Source: Parabacteroides sp. (GTDB taxonomy: Bacteria; Bacteroidota; Bacteroidia; Bacteroidales; Tannerellaceae). From it: a stretch of 42,510 bases of DNA. Under the pieces are notes generated by a model, which was not told the DNA's origin, searched no databases, and was given only the letters and a program-made list of their open reading frames with translations. This document shows positions 32,004 to 39,384 of the stretch, piece by piece; positions within the stretch are counted from its first letter, which is position 1, and each line of letters opens with the position of its first letter. The DNA lies in assembly GCA_028689545.1 (NCBI GenBank), contig JAQVCX010000018.1, forward strand, positions 1 to 42,510. The letters are read 5' to 3'. The translations under genes were made by a program, and so were the position numbers.

Positions 32004-32149
32004 CAAAGTTACAAGGGATTGCAGAGATGCTCGGTAGATGAATTACGGATATTACTCTTTGATTATGACCTTAATTACGGATTTTGTAATGCGGGGAATA
32101 GGCCGCGCCGTGTAATCTGTAACCGGGGTTATACAATCCGTAATTAAGG
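32004..32149. promoter_or_regulatory. Divergent operator region with 15-bp inverted repeat and three AATTACGGAT sites
   Basis: CCTTAATTACGGATT (32069-32083) is repeated inverted at 32135-32149 without mismatch, centres 66 bases apart. A third half-site AATTACGGAT lies at 32041-32050 in direct orientation, 32 bases (three turns) from the copy at 32073. The right arm abuts the -33 TTG of the AraC promoter (32150). The left site lies about 30 bases upstream of a minus-strand TAACTTTG (32011-32004) before the hydrolase gene. This pattern is what AraC-family proteins bind, and two are encoded next door. Confidence 0.75.
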
Positions 32150-32182
32150 TTGTCTGAATAACCGAATTATCCTGTATTTTTG
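32150..32182 (+). promoter_or_regulatory. Promoter of the AraC regulator pair
   Basis: TTG at 32150-32152 and TATTTTTG at 32175-32182, 22 bases apart. The upstream inverted-repeat arm ends at 32149, immediately before -33, which fits an activator or autoregulatory site. Confidence 0.75.
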
Positions 32183-32231
32183 TAAACGATATACTATAGA
32201 GGTACTTTTGAGAAATTAAACAGCGATAATT

Positions 32232-33137
32232 ATGGATAAGATATTTAATTTGAGCAGTGTAGATCAGTACAATAAATTGTACGATCTCGAAACCTTAAAT
32301 CCGCTGGTCAGTGTAATCGACTTGAATAAGGCCACCCGACAGATGAATTATGCACACTGGCATTATGGCATCTATGCGCTTTACCTGAAACTCGAAAAAG
32401 CGTGTGACATCAAATACGGACGGCAAAACTACGATTATCAGGAAGGAACCATTGTCTGTTTTGCTCCCGGCCAAGATACGGAAACGACATTGATCACAGA
32501 CCGTGTGCAAGTAAATGTGCTCGGCATACTCTTTCATCCGGATCTATTGCAGGGGACATCGCTTGGCAAGACTCTCAGAAAATACACGTTTTTCTCGTAT
32601 GAAGCAAACGAAGCCCTGCATCTTTCCGAGGAGGAGCGAAATATCGTAGTGGATTGCCTGCGAATCATCCGTCTTGAATTGGAACATGGAGTGGACAAGC
32701 ATAGTAAAACATTGCTCGTAAACTATATAGAATTGCTCCTTAACTACTGCATGCGTTTCTATGAACGACAGTTCGCCACCCGCAGCAAAGCGAATCATGA
32801 TGTATTGGCACGTTTCGAGCTGTTGCTGGACAACTATTTTGAAGGGACGCTCGCGGAACATGACGGCCTTCCTTCCGTCAGATATTTTGCCGACAAGATA
32901 TGTCTTTCCCCTAATTACTTCGGCGATATGGTAAAGAAAGAAACCGGCAGGACACCACAAGAGCATATTCAGGAAAAAGTAATCGAAGTGGCAAAGGAAC
33001 GTGTGACCGGCACAGAGGATACTGTCAGCCAGATCGCCTACTCGCTGGGGTTCCAATATCCTCAGCATTTCTGCCGTCTGTTCAAAAAACGAGTGGGTTG
33101 CACTCCTAACGAATACCGTGTACAGAATAACCTGTGA
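32232..33137 (+). CDS. AraC-family transcriptional regulator, copy 1
   Basis: 301 residues. N-terminal sensing domain about 1-165 of the cupin-like AraC type (AHWHYGIYALYLK, GTIVCFAPGQDTETTL, VLGILFHPDLLQGTSL); C-terminal HTH18 domain about 205-298 with SVRYFADKICLSPNYFGDMVKKETGRTPQEHI and VSQIAYSLGFQYPQHFCRLFKKRVGCTPNEYR. It is divergent from the hydrolase - DUF3737 - MalY operon and shares the operator region with it, so it probably controls that operon and itself. A closely related gene follows 7 bases later. Confidence 0.93.
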   Translation: MDKIFNLSSVDQYNKLYDLETLNPLVSVIDLNKATRQMNYAHWHYGIYALYLKLEKACDIKYGRQNYDYQEGTIVCFAPGQDTETTLITDRVQVNVLGILFHPDLLQGTSLGKTLRKYTFFSYEANEALHLSEEERNIVVDCLRIIRLELEHGVDKHSKTLLVNYIELLLNYCMRFYERQFATRSKANHDVLARFELLLDNYFEGTLAEHDGLPSVRYFADKICLSPNYFGDMVKKETGRTPQEHIQEKVIEVAKERVTGTEDTVSQIAYSLGFQYPQHFCRLFKKRVGCTPNEYRVQNNL

Positions 33138-33144
33138 ACAGAAT

Positions 33145-34047
33145 ATGGAGAAGAAAGAGACATTGGACTTCAACACGGTACATGAATGCAATCGTTGTCT
33201 GGACTGCAAGACATTGCATCCCCAGGTCAGTCTTATCAATTTGGAGAATCCGTGCTTGGAGCAAGATACTGTCAAGTTCGAGTTCTACGCTATCTTACTG
33301 ATAGAAGACTGCCCGGACGAATGTTCATGCTGCGGACGGAGATATTATGATTATTCCAACGCGACAATGGTGTTTCTTAAACCGGGTGAAGCTTTCCGCA
33401 TGAACGAGGAAAAAACCTTGCCCGGCAAAGGTTTCCTGTTGGTGTTTCACCCGGACTTGCTGTTTCATACCACATTGAAGAACCATATAAATAATTATAC
33501 GTTCTTCCTCTATCGCAAGGAGGAAGCGTTGCATTTATCACAACGTGAAACGGAAAAAATCACCTGTTGCCTTTGGAATATAGAGGAAGAGCTGCATTAT
33601 TCGATTGATATGCATAGCAGGACTATCCTTTCACGGCATATCGAACTGTTGCTGGACTATTGCACTCGTTACTACGAACGGCAGTTCATTACCCGCGAGA
33701 ATCAAAACAAGGCAATACTGGAGAAGATGGAACGTCTGTTCGACGACTATATCGCCTCGGGGAAACTACAAAACGGTAAACTGCCCACATCCGAACCTCT
33801 TGCCGGAGAACTTAATCTTTCTCCATCTTATTTCAACGACCTGCTGAAATTTGAAACAGGCAAGACATTGGAACAATACTTCCAATTCAAACGGTTGGAA
33901 GTTGCCAAACGGATGTTGCTGAAATCCGATGCGGCACCCACCATCATTGCCCGGCGATTAGGTTATCCGAATGTACAGTATTTCAGTCTTATTTTTAAGA
34001 AGATAACGGGAATTGCACCAAGCGCTTACCGACATTCACGAAATTAA
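33145..34047 (+). CDS. AraC-family transcriptional regulator, copy 2, Cys-rich sensor domain
   Basis: 300 residues from the ATG at 33145, 7 bases after copy 1; the longer frame would start inside copy 1. The HTH domain is intact (EPLAGELNLSPSYFNDLLKFETGKTLEQYF, IIARRLGYPNVQYFSLIFKK). The sensor domain aligns with copy 1 (FLLVFHPDLLFHTTLKNHINNYTFFLY against LGILFHPDLLQGTSLGKTLRKYTFFSY) but has eight Cys in its first 63 residues: 15, 18, 21, 37, 56, 60, 62 and 63. None of these is in copy 1. A metal- or redox-sensing role is an inference. The two regulators may act on the same or different operators. Confidence 0.9.
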   Translation: MEKKETLDFNTVHECNRCLDCKTLHPQVSLINLENPCLEQDTVKFEFYAILLIEDCPDECSCCGRRYYDYSNATMVFLKPGEAFRMNEEKTLPGKGFLLVFHPDLLFHTTLKNHINNYTFFLYRKEEALHLSQRETEKITCCLWNIEEELHYSIDMHSRTILSRHIELLLDYCTRYYERQFITRENQNKAILEKMERLFDDYIASGKLQNGKLPTSEPLAGELNLSPSYFNDLLKFETGKTLEQYFQFKRLEVAKRMLLKSDAAPTIIARRLGYPNVQYFSLIFKKITGIAPSAYRHSRN

Positions 34048-34098
34048 ATAGTAAAACAAAATCTTCATAACGTTACGAATGTTTCGAAATAAATTAGA

Positions 34099-34106
34099 TA
34101 TCTTTG
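34099..34106 (+). promoter_or_regulatory. -7 element of the six-bladed-propeller lipoprotein gene
   Basis: TATCTTTG matches TAnnTTTG, 30 bases before the 34136 start. No clear -33 TTG was found at the right distance, so an activator may be needed. Confidence 0.5.
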
Positions 34107-34135
34107 CCCTATAACTTTAAAACAAAGATATTATC

Positions 34136-35203
34136 ATGAATAAATGGCTTGTCATATTATCAATATTACTAACCGCTTGTACCAGCACAAGCGAGAAATC
34201 GGACGAATGTATAACGATTGACCTATCAACCGCTTTTGACCATCAACCAGAAGAAGTAGCCTTAGAGAAATGGGCGAAATCCGTCCAATTCATCCCGCTG
34301 CAAACGAATGATTCAGTCTTAATCAAATATATCTCCCGCATCATTAAACACGGCGATAAACTATTGGTGCAGCATGATAACAGAGCTTCCGTTTTCGACT
34401 TGGCAGGAAAATATTTATACGATATCGGCCGACAAGGTGGAGGACCGGATGAGTTTAGTCGTATATCCGGGCTAGAACCCCATGATAATCTCATTTATAT
34501 AAAAGATAGCCCGACCCGAATAAAGGTATATGATTGGCAAGGGAAATTCCATCAAACCATTCAAATTCCCGATAAGAACATCCGGGGGTTTTATCCACTC
34601 CCTAAGATGAGCGCTATCCTAGGGTACGTACCCAACCTCTCTGGCAACGCTCCTATCCGGCTCTATTTCTGTCAAGACACGGTCATATCAGATAGCATAC
34701 CTTACTATCAATCCTATACAGAACCTCCTTTCGTCATGACATTCACCTATGAGTTTCGCCCATTCGACGGAAACAAGATAACCGCATTTAAGGAGTTGTT
34801 CTGCGATACGATATTTAAAGTTTCCAACGACATGAAGCTAGCTCCTTATGCCGTCCTCAACCTAGGCAAATACCAAACACCCGAGGAACTCCGTTATAAT
34901 ATAACGATAGACGATATAAAAAACGACCTGTTCCGGACAAAGACGATCCCGGTCATACCCGGACAAATCGAAGACCGACTTTATATGCATAACTTCTCCG
35001 ATAAAGATACCTATACATTATATTATGATATAGCGGAGAAGCAATTAGCCTATGTACAATTCGTATACCCGGAAAACCAATTTGAGCTTCCCGAAGAAGC
35101 CTATTTCACGCCCAAATACATCTCAGACGATAACCGTTACCTAATCGGCTGGGAGCAACCCGAGAATGATAACAATCCGGTATTAATTTTAGTGGAGCCA
35201 TAG
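34136..35203 (+). CDS. Six-bladed beta-propeller lipoprotein (BF2992/DUF4934-like)
   Basis: 355 residues, lipid Cys15 (ILSILLTAC). The pattern is that of Bacteroidetes 6-bladed propeller lipoproteins: VQFIPLQTNDSVLIKYISRI near the N-terminus, then blades such as GDKLLVQHDNRASVFDLAGKYLYDIGRQGGGPDEF and IRGFYPLP. The GRQGGGPDEF motif is the strongest mark of the family. Such proteins are exported and mostly of unknown function, often near peptide or glycan uptake genes; none is adjacent here. It stands alone with its own promoter element. Confidence 0.85.
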   Translation: MNKWLVILSILLTACTSTSEKSDECITIDLSTAFDHQPEEVALEKWAKSVQFIPLQTNDSVLIKYISRIIKHGDKLLVQHDNRASVFDLAGKYLYDIGRQGGGPDEFSRISGLEPHDNLIYIKDSPTRIKVYDWQGKFHQTIQIPDKNIRGFYPLPKMSAILGYVPNLSGNAPIRLYFCQDTVISDSIPYYQSYTEPPFVMTFTYEFRPFDGNKITAFKELFCDTIFKVSNDMKLAPYAVLNLGKYQTPEELRYNITIDDIKNDLFRTKTIPVIPGQIEDRLYMHNFSDKDTYTLYYDIAEKQLAYVQFVYPENQFELPEEAYFTPKYISDDNRYLIGWEQPENDNNPVLILVEP

Positions 35204-35284
35204 TTACCATACTTCCCCTATCAAGAGGATAAACCAAACATAAATACAGCAAGGACTATTCGATAACGAGTCCTTATAGATAAG

Positions 35285-35412
35285 GCTTTGCTACTGTATG
35301 TATTCTTTGGTTCACGGCGTGGTTTGTACAGACCACGTCGTGGTTTACACAGACCACGACGTGAACCGTACAGACCACGCCGTGGTCTGTAGAATACATA
35401 CAGTAGCAAAGC
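35285..35412. repeat. Compound repeat: 22-bp perfect inverted repeat enclosing four 21-bp tandem units
   Basis: Outer arms 35285-35306 and 35391-35412 are perfect reverse complements. Between them four units (from 35312, 35333, 35354 and 35375) share CCACGnCGTGGTTTGTACAGA. Each core CACGnCGTG is itself a palindrome and the central base is G, T, A and C in turn. Larger pairing also exists: 35309-35323 with 35353-35367, 14 of 15 positions. In DNA or RNA this makes several alternative cruciforms. Confidence 0.88.
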
Positions 35413-35510
35413 GGAATAGATACGCTCCCGGAAAACTATTCATGCAAGAGTAACGCGTTTTTTTTAAGTCCCTCTCAAGCCGAACTCTTTACTAATCCGG
35501 GCTTAATTAG

Positions 35511-35518
35511 TACCTTTG
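35511..35518 (+). promoter_or_regulatory. -7 element of the mtaB operon
   Basis: TACCTTTG, 20 bases before the mtaB ATG. The -33 region has no clean TTG. Confidence 0.5.
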
Positions 35519-35537
35519 TGGCCTAACTATATCGAAA

Positions 35538-36872
35538 ATGATAGATCAAACCGTATTTAACAATAAAAAGGCCGCTTATTATACGTTGGGTTGCAAACTT
35601 AATTTCGCGGAGACCTCTACTATCGGAAAGTTACTAGCCGAGCAAGGTGTCCGCAAGGTACGTCCCGGCGAGAAAGCGGATATATGCGTGGTGAATACCT
35701 GCTCCGTGACGGAACTGGCCGACAAGAAATGCCGGCAGGCGATTCGACGGATCGGTAAGCAACACCCCGGCGCCTTTATCGTGGTGACCGGTTGCTACGC
35801 GCAGTTGAAGCCGGAGGAAGTCTCCCATATAGAAGGCGTGGACTTGGTTCTTGGCGCCGAACAGAAACTAGAGATCCTTCAATATCTGGAGAATCTGGAG
35901 AAGAAAGAAAACGGTGGAGCGGTTATCGCCTCGCAAAGCAAAGACATACGTTCCTTCTCCCCTTCTTGCTCGGCCGACGACCGTACCCGTCATTTCCTGA
36001 AAGTACAAGATGGATGCGATTATTATTGCTCCTATTGCACCATTCCTTTCGCCCGTGGAAGAAGCCGGAACGGTACGATAGCCAGTATGGTGGAACAAGC
36101 CCGGGAAGTAGCGAGCAAGGGAGGTAAAGAGATCGTTTTGACGGGCGTGAATATCGGCGACTTCGGCAAAAGCACCAACGAGACCTTTATCGACTTGATC
36201 CGTGCCCTCGACGAGGTGGAAGGAATCGTTCGTTACCGTATCTCCTCTATCGAGCCGAATCTGATCACCGACGAGGCGATAGACTTCGTGGCCCGCAGCA
36301 AACGCTTCGCCCCTCATTTCCATATTCCCTTGCAAAGCGGTAGCGATACCGTATTGAAGCTCATGCGCCGTCGCTACGACACCGCGCTCTTCCGGCATAA
36401 GATCGAAAAGATCAAGGAAGTGATGCCACATGCTTTTATCGGCGTAGACGTAATCGTGGGGACCCGTGGCGAGACAGACGAGCTCTTTGAGGAGGCCCGC
36501 CAATTCATCGATAGCCTGGACTTAAGCCAACTACACGTATTCAGTTATTCCGAGCGTCCGGGCACCCAGGCGTTGAAGATTGATTATGTAGTGGACCCGA
36601 AGACGAAACACGCACGCAGCCAACAACTCTTGGATATCTCGGACCAGAAACTCCAGGCCTTTTACGAGGCCCATATCGGGCAGGAAGCGAACGTCTTATT
36701 CGAGCATACCAAGAAGGACGGCAAGATGCACGGTTTTACCGAGAACTATATCAAGGTGGAAATCCCTTACGACGCTACCTTGGTGAACGAGACCCGCAAA
36801 GTCACGTTAGGAGGCTGGAACGAAGACCGTACCGCATTAACTGTCAACTGTCAACTATCAACTGTCAACTAA
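35538..36872 (+). CDS. mtaB: tRNA t6A37 methylthiotransferase MtaB
   Basis: 444 residues. Radical-SAM methylthiotransferase that converts t6A at position 37 of tRNA to ms2t6A. The N-terminal UPF0004 domain carries TLGCKLNFAE, VNTCSVTELADKKCRQ and GCYAQLKPEE with the three Cys of its auxiliary [4Fe-4S] cluster; the radical-SAM CxxxCxxC is in DGCDYYCSYCTIPFARG; a C-terminal TRAM-like part (NVLFEHTKKDGKMHGFTENY) follows. HFLKVQDGC and the GxNIGDFG motif favour MtaB over MiaB. The last ten residues (about LTVNCQLSTVN) are encoded by a (CTGTCAA)n repeat and look like an accidental extension. First gene of an operon with an acyltransferase and a glycosyltransferase. Confidence 0.93.
   Translation: MIDQTVFNNKKAAYYTLGCKLNFAETSTIGKLLAEQGVRKVRPGEKADICVVNTCSVTELADKKCRQAIRRIGKQHPGAFIVVTGCYAQLKPEEVSHIEGVDLVLGAEQKLEILQYLENLEKKENGGAVIASQSKDIRSFSPSCSADDRTRHFLKVQDGCDYYCSYCTIPFARGRSRNGTIASMVEQAREVASKGGKEIVLTGVNIGDFGKSTNETFIDLIRALDEVEGIVRYRISSIEPNLITDEAIDFVARSKRFAPHFHIPLQSGSDTVLKLMRRRYDTALFRHKIEKIKEVMPHAFIGVDVIVGTRGETDELFEEARQFIDSLDLSQLHVFSYSERPGTQALKIDYVVDPKTKHARSQQLLDISDQKLQAFYEAHIGQEANVLFEHTKKDGKMHGFTENYIKVEIPYDATLVNETRKVTLGGWNEDRTALTVNCQLSTVN
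36839..36872. repeat. (AACTGTC)n heptamer repeat at the end of mtaB
   Basis: Four copies of CTGTCAA, one with a single change (CTATCAA), fill the last 11 codons and stop of mtaB. The heptamer is that of the inverted repeat at 704-795. The next gene starts 1 base later. Confidence 0.85.
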
Positions 36873-36873
36873 T

Positions 36874-37755
36874 ATGCTGCAATACGCCATTCTTTATAGC
36901 TGGGTAAAAGTACACGCCTTACTTCCCATGCGGGCTTTATACGTGCTATCAGACATCCTATACGTCCTCATCTATAAGATAGCCGGATACAGGGTGAAAG
37001 TAGTCCGCCGGAATATAAGCGCCTCTTTCCCGGATAAGTCCGAGGCGGAATTACGCCAATTAGAACGTCGGTTCTATCATCATTTCGCCGATTATATCGT
37101 GGAGACGATCAAGCTGGCCCATATCTCTCTGGAAGAGATACAACGGCGCGCCTACCTGAGGAATCCGGAATTGGTAGATCAGCTGATGGAAAAAGGCCAT
37201 ACCTGCTTCATCCTCACGATGGGGCATTATGGCAATTGGGAATGGTTCTCCGGATCGACCACTCGCTTCGAGGACTCACGTATCTACCAGATATACCGCC
37301 CGCTAAACAACAAGGCTTTTGATAAGCTATTCGCCAATCTCCGGACGCAATTCGGCTCTTACGGCATCAAGAAGAACGATACGATACGGGATATCATCAC
37401 GTTAAAACAAGACAAGACCCGCTCTGTCGTCATCTTCTTGGCGGACCAGACACCCAGCAAGGCGAACCTGCATTATTGGACGGAGTTCCTTCATCAAGAT
37501 ACGGCCATACTGACCGGCCCCGAACGTATCGCACGCAAACTGAACCTGCCCGTCATCTTCCTCGATACCCAAAAGGTAAAAAGAGGCTACTATACCGTAG
37601 ATATGAAACTCATTACGGACAACCCGAAAGAGACTCCGGAGAATTACATCACCGAGCGATACGCACGCCTCTTAGAGGAAATGATCTTGCGCGATCCGGC
37701 CTATTGGCTATGGACCCATAAACGTTGGAAACATAAACACGAGCAACAAGGATGA
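36874..37755 (+). CDS. LpxL/HtrB-like lipid A or ornithine-lipid type acyltransferase
   Basis: 293 residues. LPLAT/HtrB-family acyltransferase, inner-membrane. An N-terminal hydrophobic segment (ALYVLSDILYVLIYKIAGY), the HxxxxE active site in TMGHYGNWEWFSGS (His-Tyr-Gly-Asn-Trp-Glu), VIFLADQTPSKANLHYW and the C-terminal LRDPAYWLWTHKRWKHK are all family marks. It probably adds a secondary acyl chain to lipid A, as in other Bacteroidetes; the acceptor is inferred. Start is one base after the mtaB stop and the end overlaps the GT2 gene (ATGA). Confidence 0.9.
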   Translation: MLQYAILYSWVKVHALLPMRALYVLSDILYVLIYKIAGYRVKVVRRNISASFPDKSEAELRQLERRFYHHFADYIVETIKLAHISLEEIQRRAYLRNPELVDQLMEKGHTCFILTMGHYGNWEWFSGSTTRFEDSRIYQIYRPLNNKAFDKLFANLRTQFGSYGIKKNDTIRDIITLKQDKTRSVVIFLADQTPSKANLHYWTEFLHQDTAILTGPERIARKLNLPVIFLDTQKVKRGYYTVDMKLITDNPKETPENYITERYARLLEEMILRDPAYWLWTHKRWKHKHEQQG

Positions 37756-38777
37756 AAAAAGTAGCGATTGTCATCTTAAACTGGAACGGAAGGAAGTTGA
37801 TGGAGGAATTCCTGCCTTCCGTCGTAGCCAACTCCCCGGAATGGGCGGAGGTTATCGTAGCCGATAACGGCTCCACCGATGACTCGATCGAGCTGTTGAA
37901 AGCAAAATTCCCCACGGTCGGCATTATCCGCTTCGACCAGAACTACGGATTTGCCGAAGGGTATAATCAAGCGCTCAAAAGGCTCGATCATGAATATTGC
38001 GTTTTATTAAACAGCGACGTAGAGGTAACACCCAATTGGCTGGATGCTCCGGTAGCCGCTCTCGACGCTGATCCGTCTATCGCTTGCGTCCAACCCAAAA
38101 TACGGGCCCAGCGCGATAAAGCATACTTCGAGTATGCGGGAGCGGCCGGAGGCTACATAGATAAATATGGCTATCCCTTTTGCCGGGGGCGGATCTTGCA
38201 TATCGTGGAAAAGGACGAGGGGCAATACGACACGCCCGCCGATATCCTATGGGCGACAGGCGCCTGCCTATTCGTTCGTACGGCTACGTATAAGGAAGTA
38301 GGGGGATTGGATGCCGGATTCTTCGCGCATCAAGAGGAGGTCGATATGTGCTGGCGTTTACGTTCCCGGGGCTATCGGCTGGTATGCGTCCCGCGATCCA
38401 TCGTCTACCACGTAGGTGGAGCCACCTTGAGCGCGGAAAGCCCTCGTAAGACCTTCTTGAATTTCCGGAACAGCCTATTGATGCTTTATAAGAACTCTTT
38501 GGAGGAAGATTTAAAGCATGTGATGCGTGTCCGCTTCTGGCTGGATTATATCGCCGCCGCCAAGTTCGTGCTGGACGGTCACTTCGCGAATGCGAAAGCT
38601 GTTTATGAGGCCCGAAAAGCCTATCACCAACTCAAACCGGAATACGCGCCTAAGCGCAAGGAGAATCTGGAGAAAAGGACACTGAGCGCCATCCCCGAAC
38701 TGAAGCGGGATAGCCTTATCCTAGCGTTCTACCTGAAAGGGGAAAAGACATTCAAGGCGATAAAGGATAGGCGATAA
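37752..38777 (+). CDS. Glycosyltransferase family 2
   Basis: 341 residues. GT-A fold: VAIVILNWNGRKLMEEFLPSV, VADNGSTDDSIELLK, NSDVEVTPNWLD (DxD-like site NSDVE), CWRLRSRGYRLVCVP and YHVGGATLS. This is the WsaF/rhamnosyltransferase-like type that is often membrane-associated and builds surface polysaccharides; donor and acceptor unknown. It shares an operon with an LpxL-like acyltransferase (4-base overlap), which suggests a role in the lipid A core or outer-membrane glycolipid. It ends 23 bases before the convergent RloB gene, without a visible terminator. Confidence 0.93.
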   Translation: MKKVAIVILNWNGRKLMEEFLPSVVANSPEWAEVIVADNGSTDDSIELLKAKFPTVGIIRFDQNYGFAEGYNQALKRLDHEYCVLLNSDVEVTPNWLDAPVAALDADPSIACVQPKIRAQRDKAYFEYAGAAGGYIDKYGYPFCRGRILHIVEKDEGQYDTPADILWATGACLFVRTATYKEVGGLDAGFFAHQEEVDMCWRLRSRGYRLVCVPRSIVYHVGGATLSAESPRKTFLNFRNSLLMLYKNSLEEDLKHVMRVRFWLDYIAAAKFVLDGHFANAKAVYEARKAYHQLKPEYAPKRKENLEKRTLSAIPELKRDSLILAFYLKGEKTFKAIKDRR

Positions 38778-38800
38778 GATAGAGAATAGATTATGGATTA

Positions 38801-39373
38801 CTATTCTTTCACTTTTCTAATTGCTTTATAAATCTCACTATATGAATCTCGACCCTGATATTTCTCAGCAAGTTCACAAGCTTTAATCATTTTTGCATCT
38901 GCAATCATATCCCTTACCCAGCTATCTTTTTCCAGATATTTACGTGTTTTGCCGTATGTTGGAAGATAGTGCTTCAAAGCCCTTTCTGTAGCTGCTGAAT
39001 CCAGGAAATGACGGCAAGTATCCTCAAAATGCAAAAGGAACCAATATTCGATTGACTGTAGACTGTCGCACAGAATAACATTACCATTCTTCTCATATTT
39101 CTTTTTCAGAGCTGCCATCTTCCTGTTTTCAGCATCCGATCGTCTGCTAACATCGGCATCGAAAACACAGATTACAAATACATCTTCATTTAGAAGCTCC
39201 TTTATCTTTTTATCAATCTTCTCGATACTATTATTCTCAAACAGACGTGGAGATATAGAGTATCTGTAGCCTAGCAACTTTTTAAGATGACTGAAATAAA
39301 ACAATTCAGTTAGCCCTTCACCCACAATATGAATGACTTGTCTAGTGGCAATATTCTTTCTGACTTTTCTCAT
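38801..39373 (-). CDS. RloB-family (AbiLii-like) Toprim-type effector
   Basis: 190 residues. RloB domain features: HIVGEGLTELFYFSHL with Glu19/Glu23, VICVFDADVSRR with Asp72 and Asp74, and SLQSIEYWFLLHFEDTCRHF, corresponding to the SxPxFExWLLLHF motif of RloB. The Glu...DxD arrangement suits a metal-dependent Toprim nuclease. RloB occurs with an AAA ATPase in abortive-infection pairs (AbiL) and in the restriction locus of Campylobacter. Here the ATPase gene lies 11 bases upstream. Noticeably AT-rich compared with neighbours. Activity and trigger are inferred. Confidence 0.8.
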   Translation of the reverse strand: MRKVRKNIATRQVIHIVGEGLTELFYFSHLKKLLGYRYSISPRLFENNSIEKIDKKIKELLNEDVFVICVFDADVSRRSDAENRKMAALKKKYEKNGNVILCDSLQSIEYWFLLHFEDTCRHFLDSAATERALKHYLPTYGKTRKYLEKDSWVRDMIADAKMIKACELAEKYQGRDSYSEIYKAIRKVKE

Positions 39374-39384
39374 AAGGCCGGTCT

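Larger units (their letters stand above)
35204..35537. other. Intergenic region with hairpins and repeat structure
   Basis: 334 bases without a gene. It contains an AAGGACT/AGTCCTT hairpin (35251-35275), the compound inverted/tandem repeat at 35285-35412, a run of ten T (35457-35466) not preceded by a clear stem, and the mtaB promoter. A minus-strand frame of 62 codons across the repeat is a by-product of its 21-bp period. Confidence 0.6.
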
